Of a DNA stretch of 64,000 bases, positions 1-9,305 are shown in pieces. Within the stretch, counting starts at the first letter, position 1, and every line of letters begins with the position of its first letter. This DNA comes from Faecalibacter rhinopitheci (lineage in GTDB: Bacteria; Bacteroidota; Bacteroidia; Flavobacteriales; Weeksellaceae). The notes under the pieces were generated by a model. The model had not been told where the DNA came from and made no database searches. It worked only from the letters and a program-made list of their open reading frames with translations. The DNA lies in assembly GCF_015234135.1 (NCBI RefSeq), contig NZ_JADGIK010000004.1, positions 1-64,000 on the forward strand, read 5' to 3'. The position numbers were made by a program, and so were the translations under genes.

Positions 1-86
<86 letters not shown>

Positions 87-91
87 ATAAC

Positions 92-126
92 AAAGCTCAA
101 TCTTTAATTAGATTGGGCTTTTTTTA
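92..126 (+). terminator. Rho-independent terminator of the rRNA operon
   Basis: Inverted repeat AAGCTCAATCT / AGATTGGGCTT with one mismatched pair, followed by a run of T. It begins a few bases after the 5S 3' end. Confidence 0.85.
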
Positions 127-127
127 T

Positions 128-390
128 GCCATAAATTTTCAGAATACGTGGTATGTAAAAAAGTAATATGTATTGGATTATTTTTAGTCAGTAGAAGTTT
201 TTGAGTATTTTTAAATATTAAAATCAACTTTTAATCCTTTTACTTCTAATTTATATGATTTATGAATCATTTTAAACACTCTAAATGATGAAAGAATAAT
301 TCGCTGTCACTTTGTTCTGAATGACATTTATCTAAGAGTTTATTCCTAATATAATTTTTTTAATATATCTTTAATGCATTATTGATATTT
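128..390. other. Intergenic, nothing recognised
   Basis: AT-rich gap between the rRNA terminator and the next gene. I see no reading frame of useful length on either strand, no hairpin and no clear TTG/TAnnTTTG promoter pair. A promoter for the gene starting at 391 should lie here, but no candidate is convincing. Confidence 0.5.
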
Positions 391-1206
391 ATGAAGAAAC
401 TATTTTACCTATTTACATTAATTACTTTTTGTTTAAATGCACAATCGATAAATGGAAAGATTTTAGCTGAAGAGACAAATAAAGGGTTATCTTATATTTC
501 TATTTATGCTGATGATAATAGTTATTTAACGATTACAGACAGTGTTGGAAATTTTTCATTTAAGAAAACTAAAAATATTAATTCTATCATTGTTGATGCT
601 ACTGGTTATAAATTGCAAAAAGTAAATTTAGACCATAACACCTTAAATAGTTTAACAATTGTATTAAAAGAGGAAGTTATAGCATTAAAAGAAGTTTCAA
701 TATTTAATAAATATAGAAAGAAAATTAAAGTTGGAAATTCAGGAGCTACCGTACACGTTGATTTTAATCCAATTTCTGATTCAAACAGGATTAGAGAAAT
801 TGCTGTACGTTTATTTATTAAAGATTCAGCAAAGTTAGATAAAGTAAATGTAGGATTTTCATAGTTACCACAATCTGGAAATACAGCGCTTCGTTTATTG
901 ATATATGATGAAAAAGATGGTAAACCTAATTCTATTATCTCTAATGAAGATTTATTTTATGAAATCAATCAAAATGATTTAGATAACAATGTTTATTCAA
1001 TTTCTTTAAATAATAAGGATATTATTTTAAAAGGTGTTTTTTATATAGCTATTGAAGTGTATAATGATACTGAAGAATCAATATGGTTTAGTGCAGGGTT
1101 TTTAGGTAAAAATGGTTTTATGAGAAGAAATTATAAAGAATGGGACAAAATGCCTCTAAAATTATCACCTTATATCAATGCAGAATTATTACAAAATAAG
1201 AATTAA
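391..1206 (+). pseudogene. Exported carboxypeptidase-regulatory-like protein, broken by an amber codon
   Basis: Two open stretches, 391-861 and 865-1206, lie in the same frame and are separated only by one TAG at 862-864. Read through the stop, the product is about 271 residues. It has a signal peptide (MKKLFYLFTLITF, cleaved after NAQ), then a CarboxypepD_reg-like beta-sandwich at about residues 20-95 (NGKILAEETNKGLSYISI, VGNFSFKK), then a second beta-rich domain resembling those of exported Bacteroidota proteins of unknown function. The ATG at 391 is preferred over upstream TTG because it starts the signal peptide. The sequence after the stop (LPQSGNTALRLLIYDEKDG) continues the domain and is not random, so the lesion is recent, or is a base-call error or a readthrough site. 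A terminator follows the natural stop. The role is unknown. Confidence 0.75.
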
Positions 1207-1260
1207 AAATAAAAGAATAATCCCCAAGTAGTTAAATACTTGGAGATTATTCTTTTATTT
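1207..1260. terminator. Bidirectional terminator
   Basis: Long inverted repeat: AAATAAAAGAATAATC at 1207-1222 pairs with 1245-1260, and CCAAGTA with TACTTGG inside it, with one C/A mismatch. It serves convergent genes and covers the last two codons of the minus-strand gene. Confidence 0.85.
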
Positions 1261-2001
1261 AGAAGTATCCACACCTTGATTCATCTCTTTGTATCTTTTG
1301 GTAAGTTCTTCTACTTCATCACTAAATTGTTGGTCCGTAACTATTTTTCCTTTTGTTGGTAAAGAAATATTAATTGATTTGTCTAAAATTTGAATTTCTT
1401 TCAGCGTAAAAATGGTTTTAAATTCGTTTGTATTAAATTCAGCTTTAACGATAAGGCCTGGTAAATTTGCAAATCGATAAGGTCCATCTCTATAAGGTAA
1501 ATCGTTCGAATACCATACAACTAAGTTTTGGAATTCATCATCTGTACCATTTGCCTTTGTTACATTAAAGCCATTAATCGTTGACCTCTCTCTTGTTAAT
1601 TTCCATTTATAATCTGTAAGTTGATCTTTAATTAAAAAGGTTTTTCCTCCAAATTCTCTGACATTATAAAACTCATTCTTGTTATAATCCTTATATAAAG
1701 GATTTGCTTCTGATGCAATAATCTCTCGATAAATTAATCCATCGTTATTTTGCGAATTATTTAACTTAATTTCAGGTTTAAAACTCGATATTTCGCCATT
1801 ACTTTCTAACTCAAAATCCACAAAAATACCTTTTGCAATTTCTGCTTTAGCTAATTCTTTATACGCTGCAGGTAATTGTTCTATAATATCATTATTCAAT
1901 ATAAATTCGGTCGTGTAAATAGCACGAATATTTTCCTTTTTTGTTTGTGCAAAGCTAAATTGAAATCCAATTGCTATAAGGATAAATAAAAGTTGTTTCA
2001 T
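1255..2001 (-). CDS. GLPGLI family exported protein
   Basis: A 248-residue protein with a signal peptide (MKQLLFILIAIGFQFSFAQ). The family-defining motif appears here as NLPGLIV at about residues 180-186, preceded by the usual YSNDLPYRDGPYRF context. GLPGLI proteins are exported, Bacteroidota-specific and of unknown biochemical role. Some are thought to act in metal handling or as envelope stress proteins, but that is not shown here. It lies just downstream of a TlpA-like gene on the same strand, with a 28-base gap, so the two may be co-transcribed. Length is normal for the family and nothing looks damaged. Confidence 0.85.
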   Translation of the reverse strand: MKQLLFILIAIGFQFSFAQTKKENIRAIYTTEFILNNDIIEQLPAAYKELAKAEIAKGIFVDFELESNGEISSFKPEIKLNNSQNNDGLIYREIIASEANPLYKDYNKNEFYNVREFGGKTFLIKDQLTDYKWKLTRERSTINGFNVTKANGTDDEFQNLVVWYSNDLPYRDGPYRFANLPGLIVKAEFNTNEFKTIFTLKEIQILDKSINISLPTKGKIVTDQQFSDEVEELTKRYKEMNQGVDTSK

Positions 2002-2029
2002 CTGATTGGTGGTTTTATCTAAATTACTA

Positions 2030-3139
2030 TTATTTAAGATTATTCGCTAAGAATTTCTCAAGTTCTTGTAATGACATATCTTTCTGTATAATTTTACCTT
2101 GTTGATCGACTAAATAACTTGTTGGGAAAGATGTTATCTTATTGGCATTAGCAAATGTTCTATTTTCATCTAACGCATTCAACCAAGGTAATTCATATTT
2201 CTCGATGACTTGTTTTGTTTGGTTAACATACTTCGTATGTTCGGCTGCAATTGCTTGAATTTCGAATCCTTTTGAATGATATGTGCTGTAAAGTTCTTTT
2301 AATTTTGGAAACGTTACCAAACAAGGCTTACACGTGCCGAACCAAAAGTCGATTAATGTATATTTATTTTTTGATAAATCTGTTAGATAAGGTTGTCCAT
2401 CGAAAGTTTTAAGCGTAGTCATTTCAGTAAATATTTTTCCTATAGCAAATACTTTATTTTGATGAATATTTTGAGTTAAAACTGTATAAGGATAAGATTG
2501 TTTGATGATAGGATCAAACTGATTTAGAAGTTCATCGTAAGTATACTCTTTATATGATTCGTATTTAGCTATTATTTTCCAAAGTGCAATTTCTGATTTT
2601 GAATTAGTTTTGATGTATGATTTTAATAAATCCATTTCTTCCAACCAATTTCTTTTATACCAAGTATTCAAAGAATCTTGCTTTTCTTTAGGTGTATCAA
2701 ATTTATACTTTAAGAATAATTGACCTCGATAATCATTGTAAGCATTCCACTCTTTTATATTTTGTTTAAAGTGTTTTTCGTAAGCTGTTCTTTCAGGAAT
2801 ATCATTTTTAATGGAGCTGTGAAAATCTTTTAATTTTAGATTTAATGGTGCATTCTTTAAATAAAATACTTCTGAATTTGCAGAGAAATTATTTTTGAAT
2901 TCTGTGTTTAATCGATATGGAGAAGCAAAATTCTGTTGATCAAATTTAATTTTGAATTGATAATCTTTTGTGTAGGCAGAATCGAAAATAATAGGAGAAT
3001 AGTATTCTTGTGGCAATTCTCTATTGATATAAAATTTATCTCCATTTTGGATGCTATCGTATGTAATAACTAATGGTATTTTCTGTGCATTTACAATTCC
3101 GAAAACTGATAAAAATATTGACGTTAAAATGTGTTTCAT
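2030..3139 (-). CDS. Exported TlpA-like thioredoxin-fold protein
   Basis: About 369 residues when started at the ATG of MKHILTSIFLSVFGI. A longer frame begins nine codons upstream, but the signal peptide fixes this start. The N-terminal two thirds is an all-beta/helical region as in DUF4369-type TlpA proteins. The C-terminal 130 residues are a thioredoxin fold with the redox pair in FGTCKPCLVTFPKL, and cis-Pro context SFPTSYLVDQ. Family knowledge: periplasmic thiol:disulfide reductases that maintain cysteines or help cytochrome maturation. The target here is not identifiable. It precedes the GLPGLI gene. Confidence 0.85.
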   Translation of the reverse strand: MKHILTSIFLSVFGIVNAQKIPLVITYDSIQNGDKFYINRELPQEYYSPIIFDSAYTKDYQFKIKFDQQNFASPYRLNTEFKNNFSANSEVFYLKNAPLNLKLKDFHSSIKNDIPERTAYEKHFKQNIKEWNAYNDYRGQLFLKYKFDTPKEKQDSLNTWYKRNWLEEMDLLKSYIKTNSKSEIALWKIIAKYESYKEYTYDELLNQFDPIIKQSYPYTVLTQNIHQNKVFAIGKIFTEMTTLKTFDGQPYLTDLSKNKYTLIDFWFGTCKPCLVTFPKLKELYSTYHSKGFEIQAIAAEHTKYVNQTKQVIEKYELPWLNALDENRTFANANKITSFPTSYLVDQQGKIIQKDMSLQELEKFLANNLK

Positions 3140-3243
3140 TGTGTTAATTTTAATAAATGTAAACACATCGTTGAAATTTAAATCATCTTTGGAACAAGTT
3201 TAAAATATAATTAACTAACCTTAACAATTTGTTGTATAAAATA

Positions 3244-3274
3244 AAAAAAGCCCAACTAATAAAAGTTGAGCTTG
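3244..3274 (-). terminator. Terminator of the queA-rlmN-prenyl synthase operon
   Basis: Imperfect stem AAGCCCAACT / AGTTGAGCTT, followed on the minus strand by a run of seven T. It lies about 25 bases after the stop of the polyprenyl synthase gene. Confidence 0.8.
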
Positions 3275-3296
3275 GATTATATTACTTATTAAAATA

Positions 3297-4274
3297 TTAT
3301 TTATCTCTTGTCATCACGTAATTCACTAATAATTCTAATGATTTACGGTATTCGTTATCGGGCATTTCTTTTAGTATTTCTAAGGCATCTTTTGCATACT
3401 TTTCCATTGTGGTACGAGTATATTCTATGCCTCCATTAGCTTTTACAAAATCAATGACTTCACGAACACGTTTTTTGTCATTATTGTGACGTTTTACAGA
3501 ATTGATTAACCATTTACGATCCTTATCATCCACATTATTTAATGTATAGATTAATGGCAATGTCATCTTTTGTTCTTTGATATCGATTCCTACAGGTTTA
3601 CCAATGGCATTGGAAGTTGTATAATCGAATAAATCATCTTTGATTTGAAATGCTATTCCAATTAATTCTCCAAAACGATGCATCTTTTTAGCTAACGCAT
3701 CATCAACTCCAACAGAACGTGCTCCAGCTTCGCAACATGCTGCGATTAGAGTCGCTGTTTTCATACGGATGATTTCGTAGTATACTTCTTCAGTAATATC
3801 TAATTTTCGTGCTTTTTCTAATTGTAATAATTCACCTTCAGAAAGTTCTTGGATGGCTACAGAAACAACTTCTAATAAGTCAAAATCTTTGTTTTTACAA
3901 GAAATTATTAATGTTTTAGATAATAAATAATCACCTACTAAAACGGCAACTTTATTTTTCCAAATGGCATTAAGAGAGAAGAATCCACGACGTAATTGGC
4001 TATCATCTACCACATCATCGTGCACTAATGTAGCGGTATGAATAAGTTCTATGAAAGAAGCAGCACGATATGTTTTTTCTTGCATTTCGCCTAGCATTTT
4101 AGCGGAAAGAAACACAAACATAGGTCGCATTTGCTTTCCCTTACGACGAACTATATAATGAGTAATACGGTCTAAAAGTGAGACATTACTCTTCATAGAT
4201 TCAAAGAATTTGTTCTCAAATAATTTCATCTCCTTTGCAATAGGAGCCTTGATTAAATCAACAGTGTTACCCAA
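3297..4274 (-). CDS. Long-chain polyprenyl diphosphate synthase
   Basis: A 325-residue trans-isoprenyl diphosphate synthase. The first Asp-rich motif is HDDVVDD (D86, D87, D90) and the second KDDLFDY (D213, D214, D217). Both bind Mg-diphosphate. The chain-length site five residues before the first motif is a small Ala (A81), which in this family allows long products. Flavobacteria use menaquinone-6, so a hexaprenyl diphosphate product for the quinone side chain is the best guess, but octaprenyl synthase (IspB-like) is equally compatible from sequence. It is the last gene of a tight minus-strand operon, with a 5-base gap to the preceding gene. Confidence 0.9.
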   Translation of the reverse strand: MGNTVDLIKAPIAKEMKLFENKFFESMKSNVSLLDRITHYIVRRKGKQMRPMFVFLSAKMLGEMQEKTYRAASFIELIHTATLVHDDVVDDSQLRRGFFSLNAIWKNKVAVLVGDYLLSKTLIISCKNKDFDLLEVVSVAIQELSEGELLQLEKARKLDITEEVYYEIIRMKTATLIAACCEAGARSVGVDDALAKKMHRFGELIGIAFQIKDDLFDYTTSNAIGKPVGIDIKEQKMTLPLIYTLNNVDDKDRKWLINSVKRHNNDKKRVREVIDFVKANGGIEYTRTTMEKYAKDALEILKEMPDNEYRKSLELLVNYVMTRDK

Positions 4275-4279
4275 TTTTT

Positions 4280-5236
4280 TTATTTTTGGTTAGTAAAATT
4301 TTTAAAGCAATGTAAAATTTGTTTAGCATGAAATCCTTTAAATTTGAATTTTTCACCACTCATACAAATTTGATTTTGATCGGCTGAAGATAAGGAAATT
4401 CCTTCTAATTGTCCTAATTGTGTCGTAAAACCTAAAGGTAAAATAGTAGTTTTTGGACTGTTTGTAAATATTAAATCTGAATTATCTTTTGGTAAATCAA
4501 ACCATTGTAATATTGCCAAAGTTTCTATTGTGTATCCTATAATGTAAAGACCTTTATCATTAGATTTAGTACTTATATGAGCGCCAGTTACCATAAAATC
4601 GGTAGGATAAACTTCTATCCTTTTGGCTGCATGTCTTTTTGTTGAATCGATAGGAATTGTATAATGTGTAGTAGCTTTATTTGTCCATTCCTTAGTTAGG
4701 ACATGAATTTGATTATTATAAATAAAAAACGCTTCTGCATCCCAATTTGTAGTTAAATTCTTATATCCAAAATGTTCTTGTTCTGGATAGAAAAATTCAA
4801 TTTTATGAGCTTGTAAAGACTGAAATTCTTTATTTAAATCAATCTCATCACGGTTAATGTAATAAATCGCTAAATCTTTTCTATTACCTAAATTATTTCC
4901 AAAATCTGCGAAGAATAATTTATTATCATCTATTGCAATTTCTTCCCAATCAATATTAGGGGCATTTGTAGTAGAAATTGTTTGAATGATATTGCCATCT
5001 TTAGTAAATCGATATAATTCTGATTTATTTCCAGAATCATTTAATCCCCAAAATGAAACTACACTCTTATCTCGATCTTCGTATGATAACGCTGAAATTT
5101 CCTCTAATTGTAGGGGTAACTCAGTTGTTATAAATTCAATTTCGTCCACAGAAATGGTATCTTTAACCATCGCATCTTGGGCATAATTAAATTTTAAAAA
5201 TAGAAAAAGAAATAAGAGTGTAGTTAATATTTTCAT
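4280..5236 (-). CDS. Exported protein of unknown function, probable beta-propeller
   Basis: A 318-residue protein with a clear signal peptide (MKILTTLLFLFLFLKFNYAQ). The mature part is rich in short beta strands with recurring segments such as FWGLNDSGN, DWEEIAIDDNKLFFADFGNN and WDAEAFFIYNNQIHVLTK. This resembles esterase-like/SMP-30-type propellers that bind Ca and small substrates. I cannot name a substrate or an active site. It sits between rlmN (8-base gap) and the prenyl synthase (5-base gap), so it shares their transcript although no functional link is apparent. Confidence 0.7.
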   Translation of the reverse strand: MKILTTLLFLFLFLKFNYAQDAMVKDTISVDEIEFITTELPLQLEEISALSYEDRDKSVVSFWGLNDSGNKSELYRFTKDGNIIQTISTTNAPNIDWEEIAIDDNKLFFADFGNNLGNRKDLAIYYINRDEIDLNKEFQSLQAHKIEFFYPEQEHFGYKNLTTNWDAEAFFIYNNQIHVLTKEWTNKATTHYTIPIDSTKRHAAKRIEVYPTDFMVTGAHISTKSNDKGLYIIGYTIETLAILQWFDLPKDNSDLIFTNSPKTTILPLGFTTQLGQLEGISLSSADQNQICMSGEKFKFKGFHAKQILHCFKNFTNQK

Positions 5237-5244
5237 TTAATTCG

Positions 5245-6291
5245 TTAATTCGAACCGTTTTTATTGGCTAATTGTCCGCAAGCTGCATCAATATCTTTTC
5301 CTCGGCTTCTGCGTACGTTAACAACAATATTATTAGCTTCTAAAGCTTTGATATAATCTTCAATTGCTTTATCTGAGGCTTGTTTATACATTCCGTCGTC
5401 TATTGAGTTATATTCGATAATATTTACTTTAGATGGAATTTTTTTACAAAATCTAACTAATGCGTCTATATCCTCTTTTTTATCATTAACGCCTCCCCAA
5501 ACGATATATTCAAAAGTTATGCGAAGACCGGTTTGTTGATACCAGTATTGTAACGATTGCATTAAATCAGTTAGTGGAAATTTAACAGAAAATGGCATAA
5601 TCACATTACGTACTTCCTCTCGAGCTGAGTGTAAAGAAACTGCCAAATTAACTCTTAAATCTTCATCTGCTAATTTCTCAATCATTTTCGGAATTCCAGA
5701 AGTAGAAACAGTGATTCGTTTTGGGGACATTCCTAAACCTTCAGGTAAAGTAATTTTTTTAATGGCAGAAATAACTTCATTGTAATTTAACAAAGGCTCT
5801 CCCATTCCCATAAAAACGATATTACTTAATGGACGATTGAAATAACGTTTACTTTCATCATCAATAATTACAACTTGATCTACAATTTCAGCTGCAGTTA
5901 GATTTCTCATACGTTTAATTTGTGCAGTGGCACAAAATGTACAATCTAAACTGCATCCTACTTGTGAAGATACACATGCTGTAGTTCTTGTATCTGTAGG
6001 AATTAAAACAGATTCTACAACGTTACCATCATGAAGCTTAACAGCATTCTTGATGGTTCCGTCATTAGATTTTTGTAAAAGGTCTACCTCAACAGGTTGA
6101 ATTTGGAAAGCATCTCCTAATTGCTCACGTAAAGCTTTTGAGATATTTGTCATGTCATCAAATTGATGCGCATTCTTTTTCCATAACCATTCGTACACCT
6201 GTTTTGCACGGAATGATTTTTCACCAATAGAATTAAAGTATTCTTCAATTTCTGATTGAGATAATCTTCTTATATCTTTTTTTGTATTCAA
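5245..6291 (-). CDS. rlmN: 23S rRNA A2503 / tRNA A37 C2-methyltransferase RlmN
   Basis: A 348-residue radical-SAM enzyme. The [4Fe-4S]-binding motif is C113-x3-C117-x2-C120 (GCSLDCTFCATAQIKRM). The second-site cysteine of the dual-cysteine mechanism is C338 in DIDAACGQL near the C terminus. Other conserved segments: NIVFMGMGEPLLNY (SAM binding) and NLAVSLHS. It methylates C2 of adenine 2503 in 23S rRNA and A37 in some tRNAs. The C-terminal RRSRGKDIDAACGQL ending distinguishes RlmN from Cfr only weakly, but length and N-terminal domain fit RlmN. It sits 8 bases after queA on the same strand. Confidence 0.95.
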   Translation of the reverse strand: MNTKKDIRRLSQSEIEEYFNSIGEKSFRAKQVYEWLWKKNAHQFDDMTNISKALREQLGDAFQIQPVEVDLLQKSNDGTIKNAVKLHDGNVVESVLIPTDTRTTACVSSQVGCSLDCTFCATAQIKRMRNLTAAEIVDQVVIIDDESKRYFNRPLSNIVFMGMGEPLLNYNEVISAIKKITLPEGLGMSPKRITVSTSGIPKMIEKLADEDLRVNLAVSLHSAREEVRNVIMPFSVKFPLTDLMQSLQYWYQQTGLRITFEYIVWGGVNDKKEDIDALVRFCKKIPSKVNIIEYNSIDDGMYKQASDKAIEDYIKALEANNIVVNVRRSRGKDIDAACGQLANKNGSN

Positions 6292-6299
6292 ACCTTTTG

Positions 6300-7355
6300 T
6301 TATAGGATTAACATAGCATCTCCGTAAGAATAGAATTTGTATCCTTCCTTAACGGCTTCATTGTACGCTTTCATTGTTAAATCATGACCTGCGAAAGCAG
6401 AAATCATCATGATTAAAGTTGATTTTGGCGTATGGAAATTAGTAATCATACAATTTGCAATAGAAAAATCATAAGGTGGATGAATAAATTTATTTGTCCA
6501 ACTATCTAATGCATTTAAATGACCATCAGCAGAAACAGAAGATTCGATAGAACGCATAGAAGTCGTACCAATTGCACAAACTTTCTTTTTGTTATCAATT
6601 GCTTGATTAACTAAATCTGCAGTTTCCTGAGGAATAATAACTTGCTCAGATTCCATTTTGTGTTTTGATAAATCTTCTACTTCAACAGGAATAAATGTAC
6701 CTAAACCAATGTGTAACGTTAACTCAGCGAAATCAACACCTTTAATTTCTAAACGCTTTAATAAGTGCTTAGAGAAGTGTAAACCAGCTGTAGGAGCAGC
6801 AACAGCACCTTCATGTTTAGCATAAATAGTTTGGTAACGTTCAGCATCTTCAGGTTCAACTTCACGCATAATATATTTCGGAAGTGGAGTTTCTCCTAAT
6901 TCTTTTAATTTTGCACGGAATTCTTCATAAGATCCATCAAATAAGAAACGTAAAGTACGACCACGAGATGTAGTATTATCAACAACCTCTGCAACTAAAG
7001 TATCATCATTATCAAAGAATAATTTATTACCGATACGAATTTTACGTGCAGGATCTACTAATACATCCCATAAACGAGTCTCAGCATCTAATTCTCTTAA
7101 TAAGAAAACTTCAATATTAGCCCCAGTTTTTTCTTTGTTTCCCATTAATCGAGCTGGGAAAACTTTAGTATTGTTACGAATCATTACATCGCCTTCGTCG
7201 AAATAATCGATTACGTCTTTGAATAATTTATGTTCAATCTCTCCGGTATCACGGTGAACAACCATTAAACGAGCCTCGTCTCTATTCTCAGCAGGATGCT
7301 CAGCTAATAGTTCCTCTGGTAAATTAAAGTCAAAATCGGAGGTTTTCATTTTCAT
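6300..7355 (-). CDS. queA: S-adenosylmethionine:tRNA ribosyltransferase-isomerase QueA
   Basis: A 351-residue protein of normal QueA length. Diagnostic segments: [22 protein letters not shown] at the N terminus (family start DFDLPxELIAQxP), [28 protein letters not shown] and [18 protein letters not shown]. It transfers the ribosyl part of SAM to 7-aminomethyl-7-deazaguanine in tRNA anticodons, giving epoxyqueuosine. Two closely spaced ATGs (MKMK) are possible starts two codons apart. It is the first gene of the operon queA, rlmN, exported protein, prenyl synthase, with a good promoter 18 bases upstream. Confidence 0.96.
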   Translation of the reverse strand: MKMKTSDFDFNLPEELLAEHPAENRDEARLMVVHRDTGEIEHKLFKDVIDYFDEGDVMIRNNTKVFPARLMGNKEKTGANIEVFLLRELDAETRLWDVLVDPARKIRIGNKLFFDNDDTLVAEVVDNTTSRGRTLRFLFDGSYEEFRAKLKELGETPLPKYIMREVEPEDAERYQTIYAKHEGAVAAPTAGLHFSKHLLKRLEIKGVDFAELTLHIGLGTFIPVEVEDLSKHKMESEQVIIPQETADLVNQAIDNKKKVCAIGTTSMRSIESSVSADGHLNALDSWTNKFIHPPYDFSIANCMITNFHTPKSTLIMMISAFAGHDLTMKAYNEAVKEGYKFYSYGDAMLIL

Positions 7356-7372
7356 AACTAAAGAATTTTTTA

Positions 7373-7404
7373 CAAATATACGCTATCGACACCCCCTTTG
7401 TCAA
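7373..7404 (-). promoter_or_regulatory. Promoter of the queA operon
   Basis: On the minus strand a TTG at about 7404-7402 is followed after 21 bases by TATATTTG at 7380-7373. This fits the Bacteroidota sigma-A consensus TTG / TAnnTTTG. The transcript would start around 7366, giving a leader of roughly ten bases. Confidence 0.7.
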
Positions 7405-7456
7405 GTATATTCACGTTAATTATATGATAATGCCTAGAATGCAATATATTTGGATT

Positions 7457-8032
7457 ATGAAAATGCTTATTTACACTGTATTTACAATTTTATCTTTGGC
7501 ATCTTGTCATCAGAAACAACCTGCTGAAGAGAAGGAAAACTCAATCACTGACTCTATAAGTATAGAATCTGAACAAACAGTACATTTAAAAACTTTAATT
7601 GATGCACCTGAATTTAGTTTAACAGATTTATCTGGGAAGCAGAAATCTTTAATTGATTACAGAGGGAAATATATCTTTATGGATATTTGGGCAACTTGGT
7701 GTGGACCATGTCGTATGCAAATACCAGCAATGAAAGAATTGGAGAAAAAGTATATAGATAAAAATTTAGTTTTTTTAAGTATTTCCGTAGATCCAGAAAA
7801 AGATAATTCAAAATGGAAAACGATGATTGCTGAAGAAAATATGGCGGGAGAACATTTGTTTGCAGGTCACGAATCTGGTTTTGGAGAAGTGTATGAAGTG
7901 GAATATATTCCACGTTTTCTTTTCATTGATCCCAATGGTAAAATATTATTGGATGATGCTCCTCAGCCGATGGATCCTGTTTCGCTCGGAATTAATCCAG
8001 CTCTAACGCAAATTTTAGATATGATTAAATAA
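7457..8032 (+). CDS. TlpA-like thioredoxin lipoprotein
   Basis: About 191 residues. The ATG at 7457 is chosen because it gives a lipoprotein signal MKMLIYTVFTILSLASC with lipobox LASC. Upstream in-frame ATGs would add a charged, non-signal extension. The thioredoxin/AhpC-TSA fold follows, with FSLTDLSGKQKSLIDYRGK, redox motif WATWCGPCRMQ and cis-Pro context YIPRFLFIDPNGK. Likely an envelope thiol:disulfide reductase. The next gene begins 13 bases later on the same strand. A TATATTTG at 7445-7452 would place transcription at or next to the start codon, so a leaderless message is possible but unproven. Confidence 0.85.
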   Translation: MKMLIYTVFTILSLASCHQKQPAEEKENSITDSISIESEQTVHLKTLIDAPEFSLTDLSGKQKSLIDYRGKYIFMDIWATWCGPCRMQIPAMKELEKKYIDKNLVFLSISVDPEKDNSKWKTMIAEENMAGEHLFAGHESGFGEVYEVEYIPRFLFIDPNGKILLDDAPQPMDPVSLGINPALTQILDMIK

Positions 8033-8045
8033 TAAATAAATATTA

Positions 8046-9239
8046 ATGAACACTACTAAATTAACTACTCTACTTTTACTATCAAGTACAACATTATTTG
8101 CTCAATCAAATTATGAAGATGGTTTTATTATAAATTTAAACGAAAGCAAAATTCCATTGCAAGTTAAATTTGAAGATTGGTCAAGTAATCCAAACAAAAT
8201 TGAAGTCATTCAGGATGGTGAAAAAAAGCAGTACTCACCAAAAGAAATCAAAGGTTTTGGTACAAATAATGGTCAATTATACCTAAGTTATAATGGTAAG
8301 ATTGATGTTTCTTCACAATTTTATAATCAATTAACGGAAAGTAGAGAACCAATCTGGAAAGAGGAGTCTACATTTCTAAAAACAATTGTAAAAGGTAATA
8401 CGAATTTATTAATGCATGATAATAATAATATCGTAACGTTTTATTATCAATCCTCAAATAATAATATACAACCATTAATTTACAAAATTTATAACGATAA
8501 AGTATCGGTAAAAAAGAATGAGCAATTCAAAAACCAATTAAGAGCTAACGTACATTGTGGTACTACGAATTGGAATAAATTAAAATATAGCAAAAGCGAT
8601 TTAGAGAATTATTTTATTAAATACAATACTTGTGTAAGTGGAGATGAAGGTACATCTGCAAAAACGGTTAACAATACTAAAAGTGTAATAGAATTTGGAG
8701 TACAAGTAGGAATAAGAAATGAAAACAATAAGATTGCATTTCCATTTTTAGATATTGAGCATGAATTTAAAGGTACTTCGCCTACTGTTGGTGTAAATGT
8801 TGAGTATCAATTTCCTTTCTTAAAGAATAGATATGCTCTTGCAATTGAGGCTAATTATTTTCATTTTAAAAGACAAGAAGTTGAAGTAAATCCAAGATTT
8901 GGGATGGGAATGGAACGAAAAATTATTGAAGTTCCAGTTGGTATTAAGTATTATATTAAAAATAATGATGAACACAAAGTTTTTATAGATGCTTATTATA
9001 ATGCTAAAATTAATTTAAGTTCAGCTAATTATGCAGAAGCTTTATATTCAGAGTCTTTTAAACAAGAGTTAAGTAATATTTCATCTTTTAGTTTTGGATT
9101 AGGTTATCAGTGGAAAAATCTAGGGATAAAAGGAAGATATAATTTTAATTCTAGTTTTGACGTTGGTAAATATATGCTAGGAGAGACCTCATCAGTTAGT
9201 TTAAATGTATTTTACAAATTTTCTAGATTAACATTTTAA
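8046..9239 (+). CDS. Outer-membrane beta-barrel protein, function unknown
   Basis: A 397-residue exported protein with signal peptide MNTTKLTTLLLLSSTTLFAQ. The N-terminal half (about 20-200) is a soluble beta-rich region common in Bacteroidota, with EDGFIINLNESKIPLQVKFE and IKGFGTNNGQLYLSY. The C-terminal half shows alternating hydrophobic strands ending in an aromatic (FSFGLGYQWKNLGIKGRY ... VFYKFSRLTF), typical of an eight-strand porin-like barrel whose last residue is Phe. Function is not known. It follows the thioredoxin lipoprotein by 13 bases, probably in the same transcript. Confidence 0.75.
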   Translation: MNTTKLTTLLLLSSTTLFAQSNYEDGFIINLNESKIPLQVKFEDWSSNPNKIEVIQDGEKKQYSPKEIKGFGTNNGQLYLSYNGKIDVSSQFYNQLTESREPIWKEESTFLKTIVKGNTNLLMHDNNNIVTFYYQSSNNNIQPLIYKIYNDKVSVKKNEQFKNQLRANVHCGTTNWNKLKYSKSDLENYFIKYNTCVSGDEGTSAKTVNNTKSVIEFGVQVGIRNENNKIAFPFLDIEHEFKGTSPTVGVNVEYQFPFLKNRYALAIEANYFHFKRQEVEVNPRFGMGMERKIIEVPVGIKYYIKNNDEHKVFIDAYYNAKINLSSANYAEALYSESFKQELSNISSFSFGLGYQWKNLGIKGRYNFNSSFDVGKYMLGETSSVSLNVFYKFSRLTF

Positions 9240-9244
9240 AAGAT

Positions 9245-9277
9245 AAAAAAAAGCATTTCGAAAGAAATGCTTTTTTT
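9245..9277. terminator. Bidirectional terminator
   Basis: Perfect stem AAAGCATTTC / GAAATGCTTT with a GAAA tetraloop, flanked by A-run and T-run, between convergent genes. Confidence 0.9.
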
Positions 9278-9305
9278 AGTGATCCTCATGTAGTGGTAGT
9301 TAATT

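Noticed and set aside
391-1206. Treating the two halves as two genes
   Set aside because: They are in one frame with a single stop between them, and the second half has no ATG or promoter at its start.
7445-7452. TATATTTG as a firm promoter for the thioredoxin lipoprotein
   Set aside because: It lies only five bases before the start codon, which would require a leaderless message. It could be chance in AT-rich DNA.
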